Shown: positions 17,071 through 25,599 of the stretch, piece by piece | Position numbering within the stretch: position 1 is the stretch's first letter | Layout: every line of letters begins with the position of its first letter | From: an uncultured Anaerolineae bacterium | GTDB taxonomy: Bacteria; Chloroflexota; Anaerolineae; Promineifilales; Promineifilaceae | Reading direction: 5' to 3' | NCBI GenBank assembly: GCA_937943625.1 | Contig: CALEAD010000008.1 | Location: 1-64,000, forward strand | DNA: 64,000 nt | Position numbers and translations under genes: made by a program | Notes under the pieces: generated by a model | The model's database searches: none | What the model was told of the DNA's origin: nothing | What the model saw: only the letters and a program-made list of their open reading frames with translations

Positions 17071-17958
17071 TCAGGGCTGCGCCTGGTCAGCAAAAATAAG
17101 CACGCTTTCGGGCACCCAGCCGCGCACCCCGGTTAAGGTGCGCACCTCTTGCCACAGATTGCCGCCGTAGTTGGCGTGCCCTGGCAGCAAAATGACGATG
17201 CCGCCGTTGGGCACAGAGGTGATGACGGTGCCGCCCGGCACGCGCTGGATGCCTAAATTACTGCCGTTGGGGGTGTTGACAACGGCCGTTTTCCCTTCAA
17301 TGGGTGTGGGCGTTGGTGTGGGGCTGGGTGTGAGGCTGGGCGTGGGTGTTGCGCTGGCGGTGGCCGTCGGCACGGGCGTGTTGGTGGCCGAGGGCGTGGG
17401 GGTATTGGGCGATATGGTAGCGGTGTTGCCCACCGGGGGTGCAGGGGTGTTAACGGCCGTTGCCCTCTCTGTGGCGCTGACGGTCGCCGTCGCAACGGCC
17501 GTTACGACGGTGGTTGGCGTAGCCTGTGCAGTGGTTAACGCTGCTTCTGTGGACGTTGGCGGCGGCACAAAGGCGCCGGTCGCGGGCGTGTTGGCAGCCG
17601 GGCGCGTAAAGGTAGGTGTGGGGCTGACCTGGGCAACGGCCGTTGCTGTCAAATCCGCATCCGTCAGCGCCACAATCTCGCCGGCCGTGGCAGGCGTGAT
17701 GGTGGGCATAACGGTGGGGAGAACGGCCGTTGCCGGTCTATCCAACGGCACCCCGGCAAAGAAAAAGCCAAAAGCCAGCAGTTGCAGCGCCAGCGCCAGT
17801 CCCGTCAGCATCCGCAGCCGCACCTGCGCCTGCCGCACGTTCAGCCCCTGGCGCGCCAGGTAGCGCGGCGACTGCGTCAGATACGCCAGCGCTGTGGCCA
17901 CCAGCGCCCCAATCGCCGCCATACCCATGCCCCACAACGTCCAAGTCGGAAAACCCAT
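17071..17958 (-). CDS. Membrane-anchored protein with Thr/Pro linker and SH3-like domain
   Basis: A 295-residue protein. Two hydrophobic helices lie at the N-terminus (WTLWGMGMAAIGALVATALA and about residues 52-70, LTGLALALQLLAFGFFFAGV). A low-complexity Thr/Ala/Pro linker of about 140 residues follows. The C-terminal 75 residues look like a bacterial SH3 (SH3b) domain, ending NLWQEVRTLTGVRGWVPESVL. Such domains bind cell-wall or extracellular ligands. The linker carries five ACGGCCGT palindromes, four encoding T-A-V and one on the junction KTAVVN, so the linker may have grown by palindrome insertion. Divergent from lpdA. Confidence 0.75.
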   Translation of the reverse strand: MGFPTWTLWGMGMAAIGALVATALAYLTQSPRYLARQGLNVRQAQVRLRMLTGLALALQLLAFGFFFAGVPLDRPATAVLPTVMPTITPATAGEIVALTDADLTATAVAQVSPTPTFTRPAANTPATGAFVPPPTSTEAALTTAQATPTTVVTAVATATVSATERATAVNTPAPPVGNTATISPNTPTPSATNTPVPTATASATPTPSLTPSPTPTPTPIEGKTAVVNTPNGSNLGIQRVPGGTVITSVPNGGIVILLPGHANYGGNLWQEVRTLTGVRGWVPESVLIFADQAQP

Positions 17959-18035
17959 AGCACCGTCATTATAGCCACTTTAGCACCAATGTGTTAACAG
18001 CCTGCGCTTCGTTCCCCATCTCCCGCCAATCACGC

Positions 18036-18041
18036 TATAAT
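18036..18041 (+). promoter_or_regulatory. Candidate -10 of the lpdA promoter
   Basis: A perfect TATAAT preceded by ACGC, with no convincing -35. The predicted start near 18048 would give a leader of about 160 nt made largely of an R1 repeat. Confidence 0.35.
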
Positions 18042-18119
18042 CCGGTTTTGGGTCTGCCGGCCATCCGAAATCGGAAATCCGTGATCCGACATTCTGCGAC
18101 ATTCTGAAAGGAGAATTCA

Positions 18120-18205
18120 TGAACGGTGGCACACCACCACGAATGAAAATGCCACGCAAATCAGCAGGCGGCCGTCTGCAGTCTGCGGTCATTTTCAAGG
18201 GAGAA
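18120..18205 (+). repeat. R1 repeat forming the lpdA leader and Shine-Dalgarno
   Basis: Contains CACCACGAATGAAAATGCC, AAATCAGCAGGCGG, CTGCAGTCTGCGGTCATTTT and CAAGGGAG. The last part is the ribosome binding site for lpdA, seven bases before its ATG. The same GGTCATTTTCAAGGGAG block precedes the ubiA-type gene (57.3 kb) and the asp23 gene (60.05 kb). Confidence 0.8.
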
Positions 18206-18209
18206 CTTT

Positions 18210-19604
18210 ATGTCAAATAATGAGTATGATCTGGTTATTCTGGGCGCCGGGCCCGGCGGCTACGTGGCCGCCATTCGCGCCGCCCAGCTTGGCTTGCGCG
18301 TCGCCATCATCGAAAAGGAGTATTGGGGTGGCGTCTGCCTTAACATTGGCTGCATCCCCTCTAAGGCGTTGCTGCACAACGCCGAACTGGCGCACACCCT
18401 GCAGTACCGCGCCAAAGAATTTGGCTTCAGCTTCGACAACCTCACCCTCAGTTGGAACGCCGCCTGGAAGCGCAGCCGCCAGGTTTCCGGCCGTCTGGTC
18501 AAAGGCGTGCAGTTCCTCATGCGCAAAAACAACATAGACACCTACGATGGCGTCGGTCAGTTTGTAGACCCCCACACCTTGCACGTCACCTTGAACAAAG
18601 GGGGCGAAGAGACACTGCGCGGCAAGCACATCATCATAGCCACTGGCGCGCGCCCGCGTCAGCTCCCCGGTACTGAATTCGATGGTGAGCGCATCATTTC
18701 CTATATCGAAGGTATCCTGGCCGAACAGCTCAAAGAAAAAGTGATCATCATTGGCGGCGGCGTTATTGGCGTCGAGTTTGCCTACATGTGGGCCAACTAC
18801 GGCGTCAACGTCACCATTCTGGAGATGCTGGATCACCTGTTACCGAACGAGGACCCCGAATGCAGCGAGGTGCTGGAAAAAGCGTACAAAAAGATGGGTG
18901 TCAACTTCCAAACCGGCGCGCGCGTAGAGAGCGTTGCCAAGAGCGACAGCGGCGTTCAGGTCACGCTGGCCGATGGTGCGACGCTAGAAGCCGATCAGGT
19001 TATGGTGGCCATTAACTTTGCCCCCAACACGGAAAATATCGGCCTGGAGAACGCGGGTGTGGCCCTGGGCGCACGCGGCGTCATCCAGATTGACGAGTAT
19101 ATGCGCACCAACGTCAGCCACATTTACGCCATTGGCGATGTAGCCACGGAGTATCGTCTGGCGCACATCGCCTCGGCAATGGGGCTGATTGCCGCCGAAA
19201 CTATTGCCGGGCACAAGACCGAGCCGCTCAACTACAAGATGCTGCCTCGCGCTACCTACTGCGTGCCGCAGGTGGCCAGCTTTGGTTATACGGAAAAAGA
19301 GGCGCGTGACCTGGGGTACGAGGTAAAAGTGAGCAAATTTCCCTTTCAGGCCAATGGCAAGGCGCTGGGGCTGGGAGAGAAAGATGGCTTTGTCAAACTG
19401 GTTGCCGATGCCAGATATGGCGAAATTTTGGGCGCCAGCATGGTTGGCCCCAATGTCACCGAACTGCTGCCTGAGCTGACGCTGGCGCATAACCAAGAGC
19501 TAACTGCCGCTGAAATCGCCCGTAATGTCCACGCCCATCCCACCCTGAGCGAGGCGCTGATGGAAGCTGCGCACGGTATCGAGGGAGAACCCATTCACAT
19601 CTAA
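18210..19604 (+). CDS. lpdA: Dihydrolipoyl dehydrogenase (E3)
   Basis: A 464-residue FAD/NAD flavoprotein that reoxidises dihydrolipoamide of 2-oxoacid dehydrogenase or glycine-cleavage complexes. Motifs: FAD site GAGPGGYVAA, redox disulfide Cys43-x4-Cys48 (GGVCLNIGCIPSKALL), NAD site IIGGGVIGVEFAYMW, second FAD motif YAIGDV, and the interface catalytic HAHPTLSEALMEAAHG. The length is normal. It is monocistronic: an R1 leader before it and a terminator 6 bases after it; no E1 or E2 genes are adjacent. No ACGGCCGT palindrome occurs in the gene. Confidence 0.96.
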   Translation: MSNNEYDLVILGAGPGGYVAAIRAAQLGLRVAIIEKEYWGGVCLNIGCIPSKALLHNAELAHTLQYRAKEFGFSFDNLTLSWNAAWKRSRQVSGRLVKGVQFLMRKNNIDTYDGVGQFVDPHTLHVTLNKGGEETLRGKHIIIATGARPRQLPGTEFDGERIISYIEGILAEQLKEKVIIIGGGVIGVEFAYMWANYGVNVTILEMLDHLLPNEDPECSEVLEKAYKKMGVNFQTGARVESVAKSDSGVQVTLADGATLEADQVMVAINFAPNTENIGLENAGVALGARGVIQIDEYMRTNVSHIYAIGDVATEYRLAHIASAMGLIAAETIAGHKTEPLNYKMLPRATYCVPQVASFGYTEKEARDLGYEVKVSKFPFQANGKALGLGEKDGFVKLVADARYGEILGASMVGPNVTELLPELTLAHNQELTAAEIARNVHAHPTLSEALMEAAHGIEGEPIHI

Positions 19605-19609
19605 AAGCG

Positions 19610-19650
19610 CACACCTGACAGGTCAAGCCCGGCCTGTCAGGTGTGTTTGT
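19610..19650 (+). terminator. Terminator of lpdA
   Basis: A perfect 13-bp stem (CACACCTGACAGG / CCTGTCAGGTGTG) with a ten-base loop, followed by TTTGT. The T-tract is short, but the stem is strong and begins just after the stop codon. Confidence 0.8.
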
Positions 19651-19700
19651 CCCCGTTTAACCCCTTGTTTAGCCCCGAATAACACCTAATTGTCACCTTG

Positions 19701-19729
19701 TTGACACCTAAGGGCCTCATTCGTATAAT
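19701..19729 (+). promoter_or_regulatory. Full-consensus sigma-70 promoter of the ABC importer operon
   Basis: TTGACA (19701-19706), a 17-nt spacer and TATAAT (19724-19729): perfect in all elements. Transcription would begin near 19736, leaving about 360 nt before the binding-protein ATG. Confidence 0.85.
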
Positions 19730-19735
19730 AGGGAG

Positions 19736-20097
19736 TGTCGTGTACCGTCACTGTAGCACGCATCATTGTATTGTTACGGCCGTTACACTGGGTGCTTACT
19801 GAGTAAACAACTCATGATTTACTTACCAGAACGAAACTATCCGGCTCTTTTTACCTTTAGGCCATCTATCTTCGGGCAGGCTTCTTCTGGTTTTCCCCAG
19901 GCACCGCAAAACGACTCCACCGTGATCCAGACAATTCAAGGAGGTGATGCGATCGCAGAGGTTTTTTGATTTGGCGTAACGTCACGTGCGTTTGGCGCAG
20001 GCACTGCACCCGTGCGCCAGGCTAAGTGTACTTTGTGCAGGGTAATAGAGTAAGAAAACAGTCACATTTCTTCCTGTGGAGGAGAAAAACAAAAAAA
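19736..20097 (+). promoter_or_regulatory. Long 5' leader of the ABC importer operon
   Basis: Non-coding as far as I can see. It holds an ACGGCCGT copy (about 19778), an 11-nt perfect complement of the 16S anti-Shine-Dalgarno tail (AAGGAGGTGAT, 19938-19948) not followed by a gene, a T-tract (TTTTTT at 19962-19967) and a hairpin with arms TGGCGCA/TGCGCCA (19993-20019). A tiny ORF starting at ATG 19947 would encode ten residues but sits too close to the site. The arrangement could be a leader-ORF or riboswitch-like control; no known riboswitch consensus was recognised. Confidence 0.4.
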
Positions 20098-22728
20098 ATG
20101 AAACAAAAGTGGTTTTCCCTGATTGTACTGCTACTACTGGCCAGCATGGTTCTGGTCGCCTGCGGCGGTGAGGTGACCGAGGTCGTTGTCACCCGCGTCG
20201 AGACCGTAACCGTTGTGGAAGAGGGCCAGGTGATAACGGAAACCGTTGTCGAGACCGTCGTCGAGACCGTTGTTGAGACTGTGGTTGAGACCGTGACCGT
20301 CGTCGAGACTGTCGTTGTCAATCCCTTGAGCGAAGAAGAGATGAGCCGCATGGGTGGTTGGCTGGACACGATCGCCTTCGTGCGTGAGCCAGATGCCAGC
20401 GCGGCCGTTGCCCGCCTCATCGCGCGCGACATTGACATGTATCCCAGTGGTCTGCCGGGCATTGCTGCTGCCCGTGCCGCTGCTGAAGCTGGCACCATCA
20501 ACCTGGTGAACCAGTACGGCCTGTACTACGAGATCATGTTCAATGTCAACGATGCTTGCGCCGATGGCAGCTTGAATCCCTTCTCCAATGCCAAGATTCG
20601 CGAGGCGATGAACTGGGCGATTGACCGCGACTACGTAGCCAGCGAAATTTATGGCGGCAACGCGATACCCAAGTACACCGCTTTCTCTGCGGCTGGCGTG
20701 GATCGTGGCCGTTTTGCCCCTGAAATTCGCGCTATGGAAGCGAAGTACGCCTATAACCTGGCCAAAGCCACCGAGGTTATCTCTGCCGAGATGGAAGCAA
20801 TGGGCGCCGAGCTGGTGAATGGGGTGTGGAGTTACAATGGCTCCCCGATCAACCTGGTCTTCCTCATCCGTAGCGAGTCCCCGCCACGCACGGCCAAGGG
20901 TGAGTATGTGGCTACCCAACTTGAGGAAATGGGCTTCCAGGTAGAGCGCCGTATCGGTACGGCTTCTGAGCTTGGCCCGATCTGGACCGGCGACCCACTT
21001 CCCTGCTCCTGGCATCTCTACACCGGTGGTTGGAGCCAGACCGCGATCTCTCGCGATGACGCCAGCTCTTTCAACCAGTTCTATCTCCCAGAGGGTTACC
21101 CGCTGCCGGCCTGGCAAATCTACAAGGTTCCGGAGCGCATGTCCGAAATCATCAACCGTCTGGTCAACGCTGACTATGAAAACCTGGAAGAGCGCGCCGA
21201 GCTGTTCCGTGAAGTGCTGCCTATAACGCTGGAGCAGTCCTATCGCGTCTGGGTGGTCAGCCAGATTACCCCCATCCCCTACAATGACAACGTGCAGGTA
21301 ACGGCCGACCTGGCTGCTGGTATTCAGGGTTCCCGCATGTGGGCCAGAACAGCACGCTTTGTAGGTCGTGTTGGTGGCACGATGACCATTGCCACGCAAG
21401 ACATGTTTGTCGAGCCCTGGAACCCGATTGGCGGTTCCAACTGGGTCTTCGATGCGATGGTGAAGAGCGCCATCAGCGAGCCGGCCATCTATGCCCATCC
21501 GTTCCTGGGCATTGGTATCCCGAACCGCATCGAGAAAGCCGATCTGGTCGTTGAAGAAGGCACCAACATCAACCTGGATGAGACGACTGATTGGCTGAAT
21601 CTCTCCTTTGCGCCGGAAATCACTGTGCCCGACGATGCCTGGGTGGCATGGGATGCGGTGAACCAGGTCTTCCTGACTGCGGGTGAGGTGTATACGGAAA
21701 CGCAAACGGCCGTGTTCAAGAGTACAGCCTACTATCCGGCCGGCTTTGGTGGTTCCACCTGGCATGATGGCAGCCCCGTCACCGCGGCTGACATTGTCAT
21801 GGCCATCATCACCACCTTCGATGTGCCCAATGCGGACAGCCCGTACTACGATCCCGCTGGTGTGCCTGGCTTCAACCAGTTCCTCCAGACTTTCAAGGGT
21901 GTGCGCATTATTTCTGTAGACCCGCTGATCATCGAGCACTATGGCGACAACGTCTCCCTGGATGCAGAGAACAGCATTGTCACCTGGTGGCCAAACTCCA
22001 CCTATAGCTACAGTGATGCTGCCTGGCACAACATGGCCCTGATGCTGCGCTCTCAGGAGAACGGCACGACCGCTTTCTACACCGGAACCGCCACTGAGAA
22101 GCAGATCGAGCGCGTAAGCCTACTCTCTGGCCCCTCCATTGCCATTCTGCGTGATCTGCTGACCCAGTCCAGAGAAGAAGGGTTCATCCCCTACGCTCCC
22201 ACCCTGGGTAACTACATCACTGCAGAAGAAGCAGACGCGCGTTATGCCAACCTGGCCAACTTCAATCGCCGCTATGGCCACTTCTACATCGGCACTGGCC
22301 CCTACTTCCTGCAAGGCGTGTTCCCAACCGAGAAGCAGGCCATTCTGAAGCACTTCGATGCCTATCCGGACCCGGCTACCCGCTTCTCCCAATTCTCCCA
22401 GGCTGCCACTGCGGAAGTTGAGATTGACGGCCCAACCCGTGTGACTATTGGCCAGTCAGCTACCTTTGATGTGTACATTGACTACTTCCTCGGCCCCTAC
22501 GCCATTAATGACATCCGGTCGGTATCCTACCTGCTGTTCGATGCCCAAGGCGAGCTGGCTGCTTCCGGCGAAGCTGAAGCCATCGAAGACGGCGTATGGC
22601 AAGTTTCACTGGATGGCGACACCACTAAAGCCCTCAGCGAAGGCTCCAACCGCCTTGAAATCGTGGTTGTCTCCAAGTTGACCGCTTTGCCAGGTTTGGC
22701 ACAGTATCAATTTGTGACTGCCCCCTAA
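20098..22728 (+). CDS. Peptide/nickel-type ABC transporter substrate-binding lipoprotein
   Basis: An 876-residue SBP_bac_5-like lipoprotein. The start at ATG 20098 follows GGAGGAG; the signal peptide ends in lipobox LVAC (Cys22). Residues about 24-75 are an unusual linker of Val-Glu-Thr units (VETVVETVVETVV) encoded by a 12-bp tandem repeat. The binding fold includes NPFSNAKIREAMNWAIDRD (family signature) and STWHDGSPVTAADIVMAI. It is longer than the usual 500-600 residues, with an extra C-terminal beta domain (about 780-876, VEIDGPTRVTIGQSATFDVY). First gene of the importer operon. Only one ACGGCCGT palindrome is present in 2.6 kb. Confidence 0.92.
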   Translation: MKQKWFSLIVLLLLASMVLVACGGEVTEVVVTRVETVTVVEEGQVITETVVETVVETVVETVVETVTVVETVVVNPLSEEEMSRMGGWLDTIAFVREPDASAAVARLIARDIDMYPSGLPGIAAARAAAEAGTINLVNQYGLYYEIMFNVNDACADGSLNPFSNAKIREAMNWAIDRDYVASEIYGGNAIPKYTAFSAAGVDRGRFAPEIRAMEAKYAYNLAKATEVISAEMEAMGAELVNGVWSYNGSPINLVFLIRSESPPRTAKGEYVATQLEEMGFQVERRIGTASELGPIWTGDPLPCSWHLYTGGWSQTAISRDDASSFNQFYLPEGYPLPAWQIYKVPERMSEIINRLVNADYENLEERAELFREVLPITLEQSYRVWVVSQITPIPYNDNVQVTADLAAGIQGSRMWARTARFVGRVGGTMTIATQDMFVEPWNPIGGSNWVFDAMVKSAISEPAIYAHPFLGIGIPNRIEKADLVVEEGTNINLDETTDWLNLSFAPEITVPDDAWVAWDAVNQVFLTAGEVYTETQTAVFKSTAYYPAGFGGSTWHDGSPVTAADIVMAIITTFDVPNADSPYYDPAGVPGFNQFLQTFKGVRIISVDPLIIEHYGDNVSLDAENSIVTWWPNSTYSYSDAAWHNMALMLRSQENGTTAFYTGTATEKQIERVSLLSGPSIAILRDLLTQSREEGFIPYAPTLGNYITAEEADARYANLANFNRRYGHFYIGTGPYFLQGVFPTEKQAILKHFDAYPDPATRFSQFSQAATAEVEIDGPTRVTIGQSATFDVYIDYFLGPYAINDIRSVSYLLFDAQGELAASGEAEAIEDGVWQVSLDGDTTKALSEGSNRLEIVVVSKLTALPGLAQYQFVTAP

Positions 22729-22745
22729 CTTCCTGTAATTTTGGC

Positions 22746-22839
22746 GGCAGGGCAGCCAGCATTCCTGGCTGCCTCTGCCTGACAAAATGCACGTTGTCCC
22801 TTTAGGTTGGAAGCGACTCCTGGTTGCTTCCAACCTAAA
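22746..22839 (+). other. Two strong hairpins between binding protein and permease genes
   Basis: Hairpin 1 (22746-22779) has arms GGCAG-GGCAGCCAG and CTGGCTGCC-t-CTGCC. Hairpin 2 (22801-22839) has a perfect 14-bp stem (TTTAGGTTGGAAGC / GCTTCCAACCTAAA). Neither has a long T-tract. Such intercistronic hairpins usually stabilise the upstream message or partly terminate it, so the binding protein is made in excess over the membrane parts; that role is inferred. Confidence 0.75.
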
Positions 22840-22967
22840 GTTGTTATTTGGGATGATACCAGGACAAAATCTAGATATTCATCTATCGAGCGTCTACTAA
22901 ATTTCCTCCGCGGCAATACTCTTCGAAAAAACCTCCCTAATTTTGCTATTTTACGTAGCGAAACTTT

Positions 22968-22976
22968 TGCTATACT
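22968..22976 (+). promoter_or_regulatory. Candidate internal promoter before the permease genes
   Basis: TGC followed by TATACT gives an extended -10 about 105 bases before the GTG of the first permease gene. The -35 is weak (A/T-rich). Confidence 0.35.
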
Positions 22977-23079
22977 TGTTTAATCGTTGCCCATACAGCT
23001 TGCACCCCTGTGGGCAAAGAGTGAAGTAATGGCAAAGTAACAATACCTGGCTACAAACTTTTCACAGAGAGGTGATTAC

Positions 23080-24231
23080 GTGACCCAAAAAGCCTTGCCC
23101 CTTGATGTAGGTAATTTGTCTGAAGATGTCTCACAGTCAGCGCGTAAGGCCGCTACCACATCCCTTATGCGGTTGTTGCGCTACATGGGCACACGTCTGG
23201 TGGCTTTGTTTTTCACTGTCATGGTTGGCGTTTATTTTACAGTGTTAGTAGCAAACATGGGCGGTTACGTAGACGACATCCGCCGCGCGGCAATTCGCGA
23301 AGAAGTGCTCACATCGCTTTCGGCCGATATTCAATTCCAGCGTTTGCCCCAAGAAGAGCGTACCCGCATCATCCAAGACACAATCGCCCTGCGTGAGCGG
23401 CAATATGGGCTGGATCAGCCATTTATCCAGCGTAGCCTAAACTCCTTATGGAGTGCAATGACGCTAAACCTCGGCTTTTCGCAAAACATGAGCAGCGATA
23501 GCGGCTCGCGCCTGGTGCGGAACATTATTTTGGAGCGTTTGCCTTCCACCCTGGTGCTTTTCGGTACGGCAAATCTAATTCTGTTTTTCCTCAGCCTCTT
23601 TCTCGGTCTCAGCTTATCGCGTCGCTATGGCAGCTTTTTTGATAAACTAGTGCTGGCGCTAGCGCCCACGTCTGCCGCCCCCGGTTGGTTTTATGGCCTG
23701 TTCCTCATCCTTATTTTTGCAGGTGTGTTACGCTTACTCCCCTTTGGCGGTATGGTAGGCACGCCGCCACCAGAAGACCCCCTGAGCTATGCCCTCAGCC
23801 TGTTGCGGCACATGATACTGCCTGTATCGGCCAGTTTGATCAGCTCCATTTTTATCACCATCTACAACTGGCGCACTTTCTTTTTGATCTACTCCAGTGA
23901 GGATTACGTAGAAATGGCAAAAGCAAAAGGGCTTTCAAATCGTATGATCGAGCGCCGGTATGTGCTGCGCCCCACGCTGCCCAACATTATTACCAGCTTT
24001 GCCCTTTTGCTAATTTCGCTTTGGACAGGAGCGATCATTCTCGAGACCGTCTTTAACTGGCCGGGTATCGGCCGGCTTTATTTCCAGGCCATCGGTCTCT
24101 TCGACGTGCCGGTGATTCTGGCGAATGTGGTGGTGTATGCTTATCTGCTGTCACTGACCGTCTTTTTACTGGACTTTATTTACGCATTGGTTGACCCACG
24201 TGTGCGCGTTGGCGAGGGAGGCAAGAGTTAA
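23080..24231 (+). CDS. ABC transporter permease, DppB/OppB type
   Basis: A 383-residue inner-membrane subunit. GTG start after GAGAGGTGAT. One helix near residue 40-60 and five more after residue 155. The family's cytoplasmic coupling loop is YVEMAKAKGLSNRMIERRYVLRPTLPNII (EAA-like), and the conserved FNWPGIGRLYFQAI follows. The periplasmic loop between helices 1 and 2 is longer than in E. coli DppB. The stop overlaps the start of the next gene (TAATG), so the two permeases are translationally coupled. Confidence 0.92.
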   Translation: MTQKALPLDVGNLSEDVSQSARKAATTSLMRLLRYMGTRLVALFFTVMVGVYFTVLVANMGGYVDDIRRAAIREEVLTSLSADIQFQRLPQEERTRIIQDTIALRERQYGLDQPFIQRSLNSLWSAMTLNLGFSQNMSSDSGSRLVRNIILERLPSTLVLFGTANLILFFLSLFLGLSLSRRYGSFFDKLVLALAPTSAAPGWFYGLFLILIFAGVLRLLPFGGMVGTPPPEDPLSYALSLLRHMILPVSASLISSIFITIYNWRTFFLIYSSEDYVEMAKAKGLSNRMIERRYVLRPTLPNIITSFALLLISLWTGAIILETVFNWPGIGRLYFQAIGLFDVPVILANVVVYAYLLSLTVFLLDFIYALVDPRVRVGEGGKS

Positions 24232-25592
24232 TGAAAAGGTTTACCGCTTTTTTGGAGCAGTTGCGTCGCTACCCCTCGGCAGTATTGGGCCTGCTCATCA
24301 TCGGGGGGCTTTTAGTTGTTTCAATTGTTACGCCAATCATGATTCCGTACCGCGAAGCAATTCGCCTGTGGCGTGGTGGTGAGAATGTGTGGCGCGAAAA
24401 CCCAACCTTTGCCTGGCCAGTGTGGTATAACTGGTTTACAGAGAAAGATTTGCCCGCAACGATTGTGTTTTACAGTGAAAAGGGTGATGGGGAGAAAACA
24501 ATTGAGCGCCTGTCGGCCAATACGCGCGAGGTGCGCTTTGTGTTTGAATTTGACTTTCCGTATGACGAGTTCCCACCAGAGCTGATTCTGTTTAGCAAGG
24601 CGCAGTATACCAGCAAGCAGCCACACGTGGAGCTAACATGGTTTACGCCAGACGGTCGTGAAATTCGTATTGGCGAGTTTTCCTCCTCTCCTTCTGCCTC
24701 TTTCCGCTTTGGCCAGGACAATCGTCTCCAGCGCCGCCTGGAACGTGCCACCGGCATTACGGGCGTCACGGCCGAAAGAGGCCTGTTTGACGACCCGGAA
24801 AAAGAAGGGTTACAACCCTTAAATGGAACCTACCGTCTGGAGGTGACAGGGTTGCTGTTTGAAGAGGAGTCCAATCTGGAGGTGACCTTCGTCTCCTATG
24901 GCCTGGTGCATGGCTGGGCGGGCACAGACCACCGCCGTCGCGATTTAATGATTCCCTTGTTGTGGGGGACGCCCATCGCCATGGCCTTTGGTCTGATGGC
25001 AGCCCTGGGCACCACCGTGACCACCATGAGCATTGCCGCAATCGGCGTCTGGTTTGGCGGCGTTCTGGATGGCATTATTCAACGCCTGACAGAGGTGAAC
25101 GCCATTATTCCTGTGTTGCCTATTCTCATCATGGTGGGTACGTTTTATTCCCGAAGTATCTGGCTAATGCTGGGCATTGTTATCGTCTTGAGCATCTTTG
25201 GGCTATCTATTAAAAACTACCGCGCCATCTTCTTACAGGTGCGTGAATTGCCATACATTGATGCCGCCAGGTCATACGGTGCCAGCAATATGCGCATCAT
25301 TTTCCGCTACCTGGTTCCTCGCATATTGCCTCTCATCATTCCCCAAATTGTCACGCTGGTTCCGGGCTTTGTGTTCTTAGAGGCTTCCCTGGCCGTTCTG
25401 GGTTTAGGCGATCCGGTGCTGCCGACCTGGGGCAAAGTTATTCAGGATGCGAACTCCCAGGGTGCGCTGTTTAATGGCCTGTATTACTGGATTCTGGAGC
25501 CGGCCGTATTGTTAATGGTTGCCGGTCTTGGCTTTGCCATGGTTGGTTTTTCTCTAGACCGCATTTTCAACCCCAGACTGAGGGAGTTATAG
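24231..25592 (+). CDS. ABC transporter permease, DppC/OppC type, with large external insertion
   Basis: A 453-residue permease, about 150 residues longer than usual. Helix 1 (YPSAVLGLLIIGGLLVVSIV) is followed by an extracytoplasmic region of about 200 residues. That region contains a beta-rich domain (VRFVFEFDFPYDEFP, HVELTWFTPDGREIRIGEF, NGTYRLEVTGLLFEEES) before the normal HGWAGTDHRRRDLMIPLLWG. The transport core then has LPYIDAARSYGASNMRIIFRY (coupling motif) and FLEASLAVLGLGDPVLPTWG. The insertion may contact the enlarged binding protein. Overlaps the previous gene by one base. Confidence 0.9.
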   Translation: MKRFTAFLEQLRRYPSAVLGLLIIGGLLVVSIVTPIMIPYREAIRLWRGGENVWRENPTFAWPVWYNWFTEKDLPATIVFYSEKGDGEKTIERLSANTREVRFVFEFDFPYDEFPPELILFSKAQYTSKQPHVELTWFTPDGREIRIGEFSSSPSASFRFGQDNRLQRRLERATGITGVTAERGLFDDPEKEGLQPLNGTYRLEVTGLLFEEESNLEVTFVSYGLVHGWAGTDHRRRDLMIPLLWGTPIAMAFGLMAALGTTVTTMSIAAIGVWFGGVLDGIIQRLTEVNAIIPVLPILIMVGTFYSRSIWLMLGIVIVLSIFGLSIKNYRAIFLQVRELPYIDAARSYGASNMRIIFRYLVPRILPLIIPQIVTLVPGFVFLEASLAVLGLGDPVLPTWGKVIQDANSQGALFNGLYYWILEPAVLLMVAGLGFAMVGFSLDRIFNPRLREL

Positions 25593-25599
25593 AAATATC

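Noticed and set aside
17250-17740. Tandem-repeat region considered as a CRISPR array
   Set aside because: The repetition comes from Thr/Pro codons in an open frame; no regular repeat-spacer spacing.
19766-19969. 67-codon ORF in the importer leader
   Set aside because: No ribosome binding site, unusual composition, and it spans the likely regulatory leader; more likely non-coding.
20134-22029. 631-codon open frame antisense to the ABC binding protein
   Set aside because: It lies exactly opposite a well-supported gene; its translation is rich in His, Arg and Gly with no motif and no ribosome binding site. It is a codon-bias shadow.
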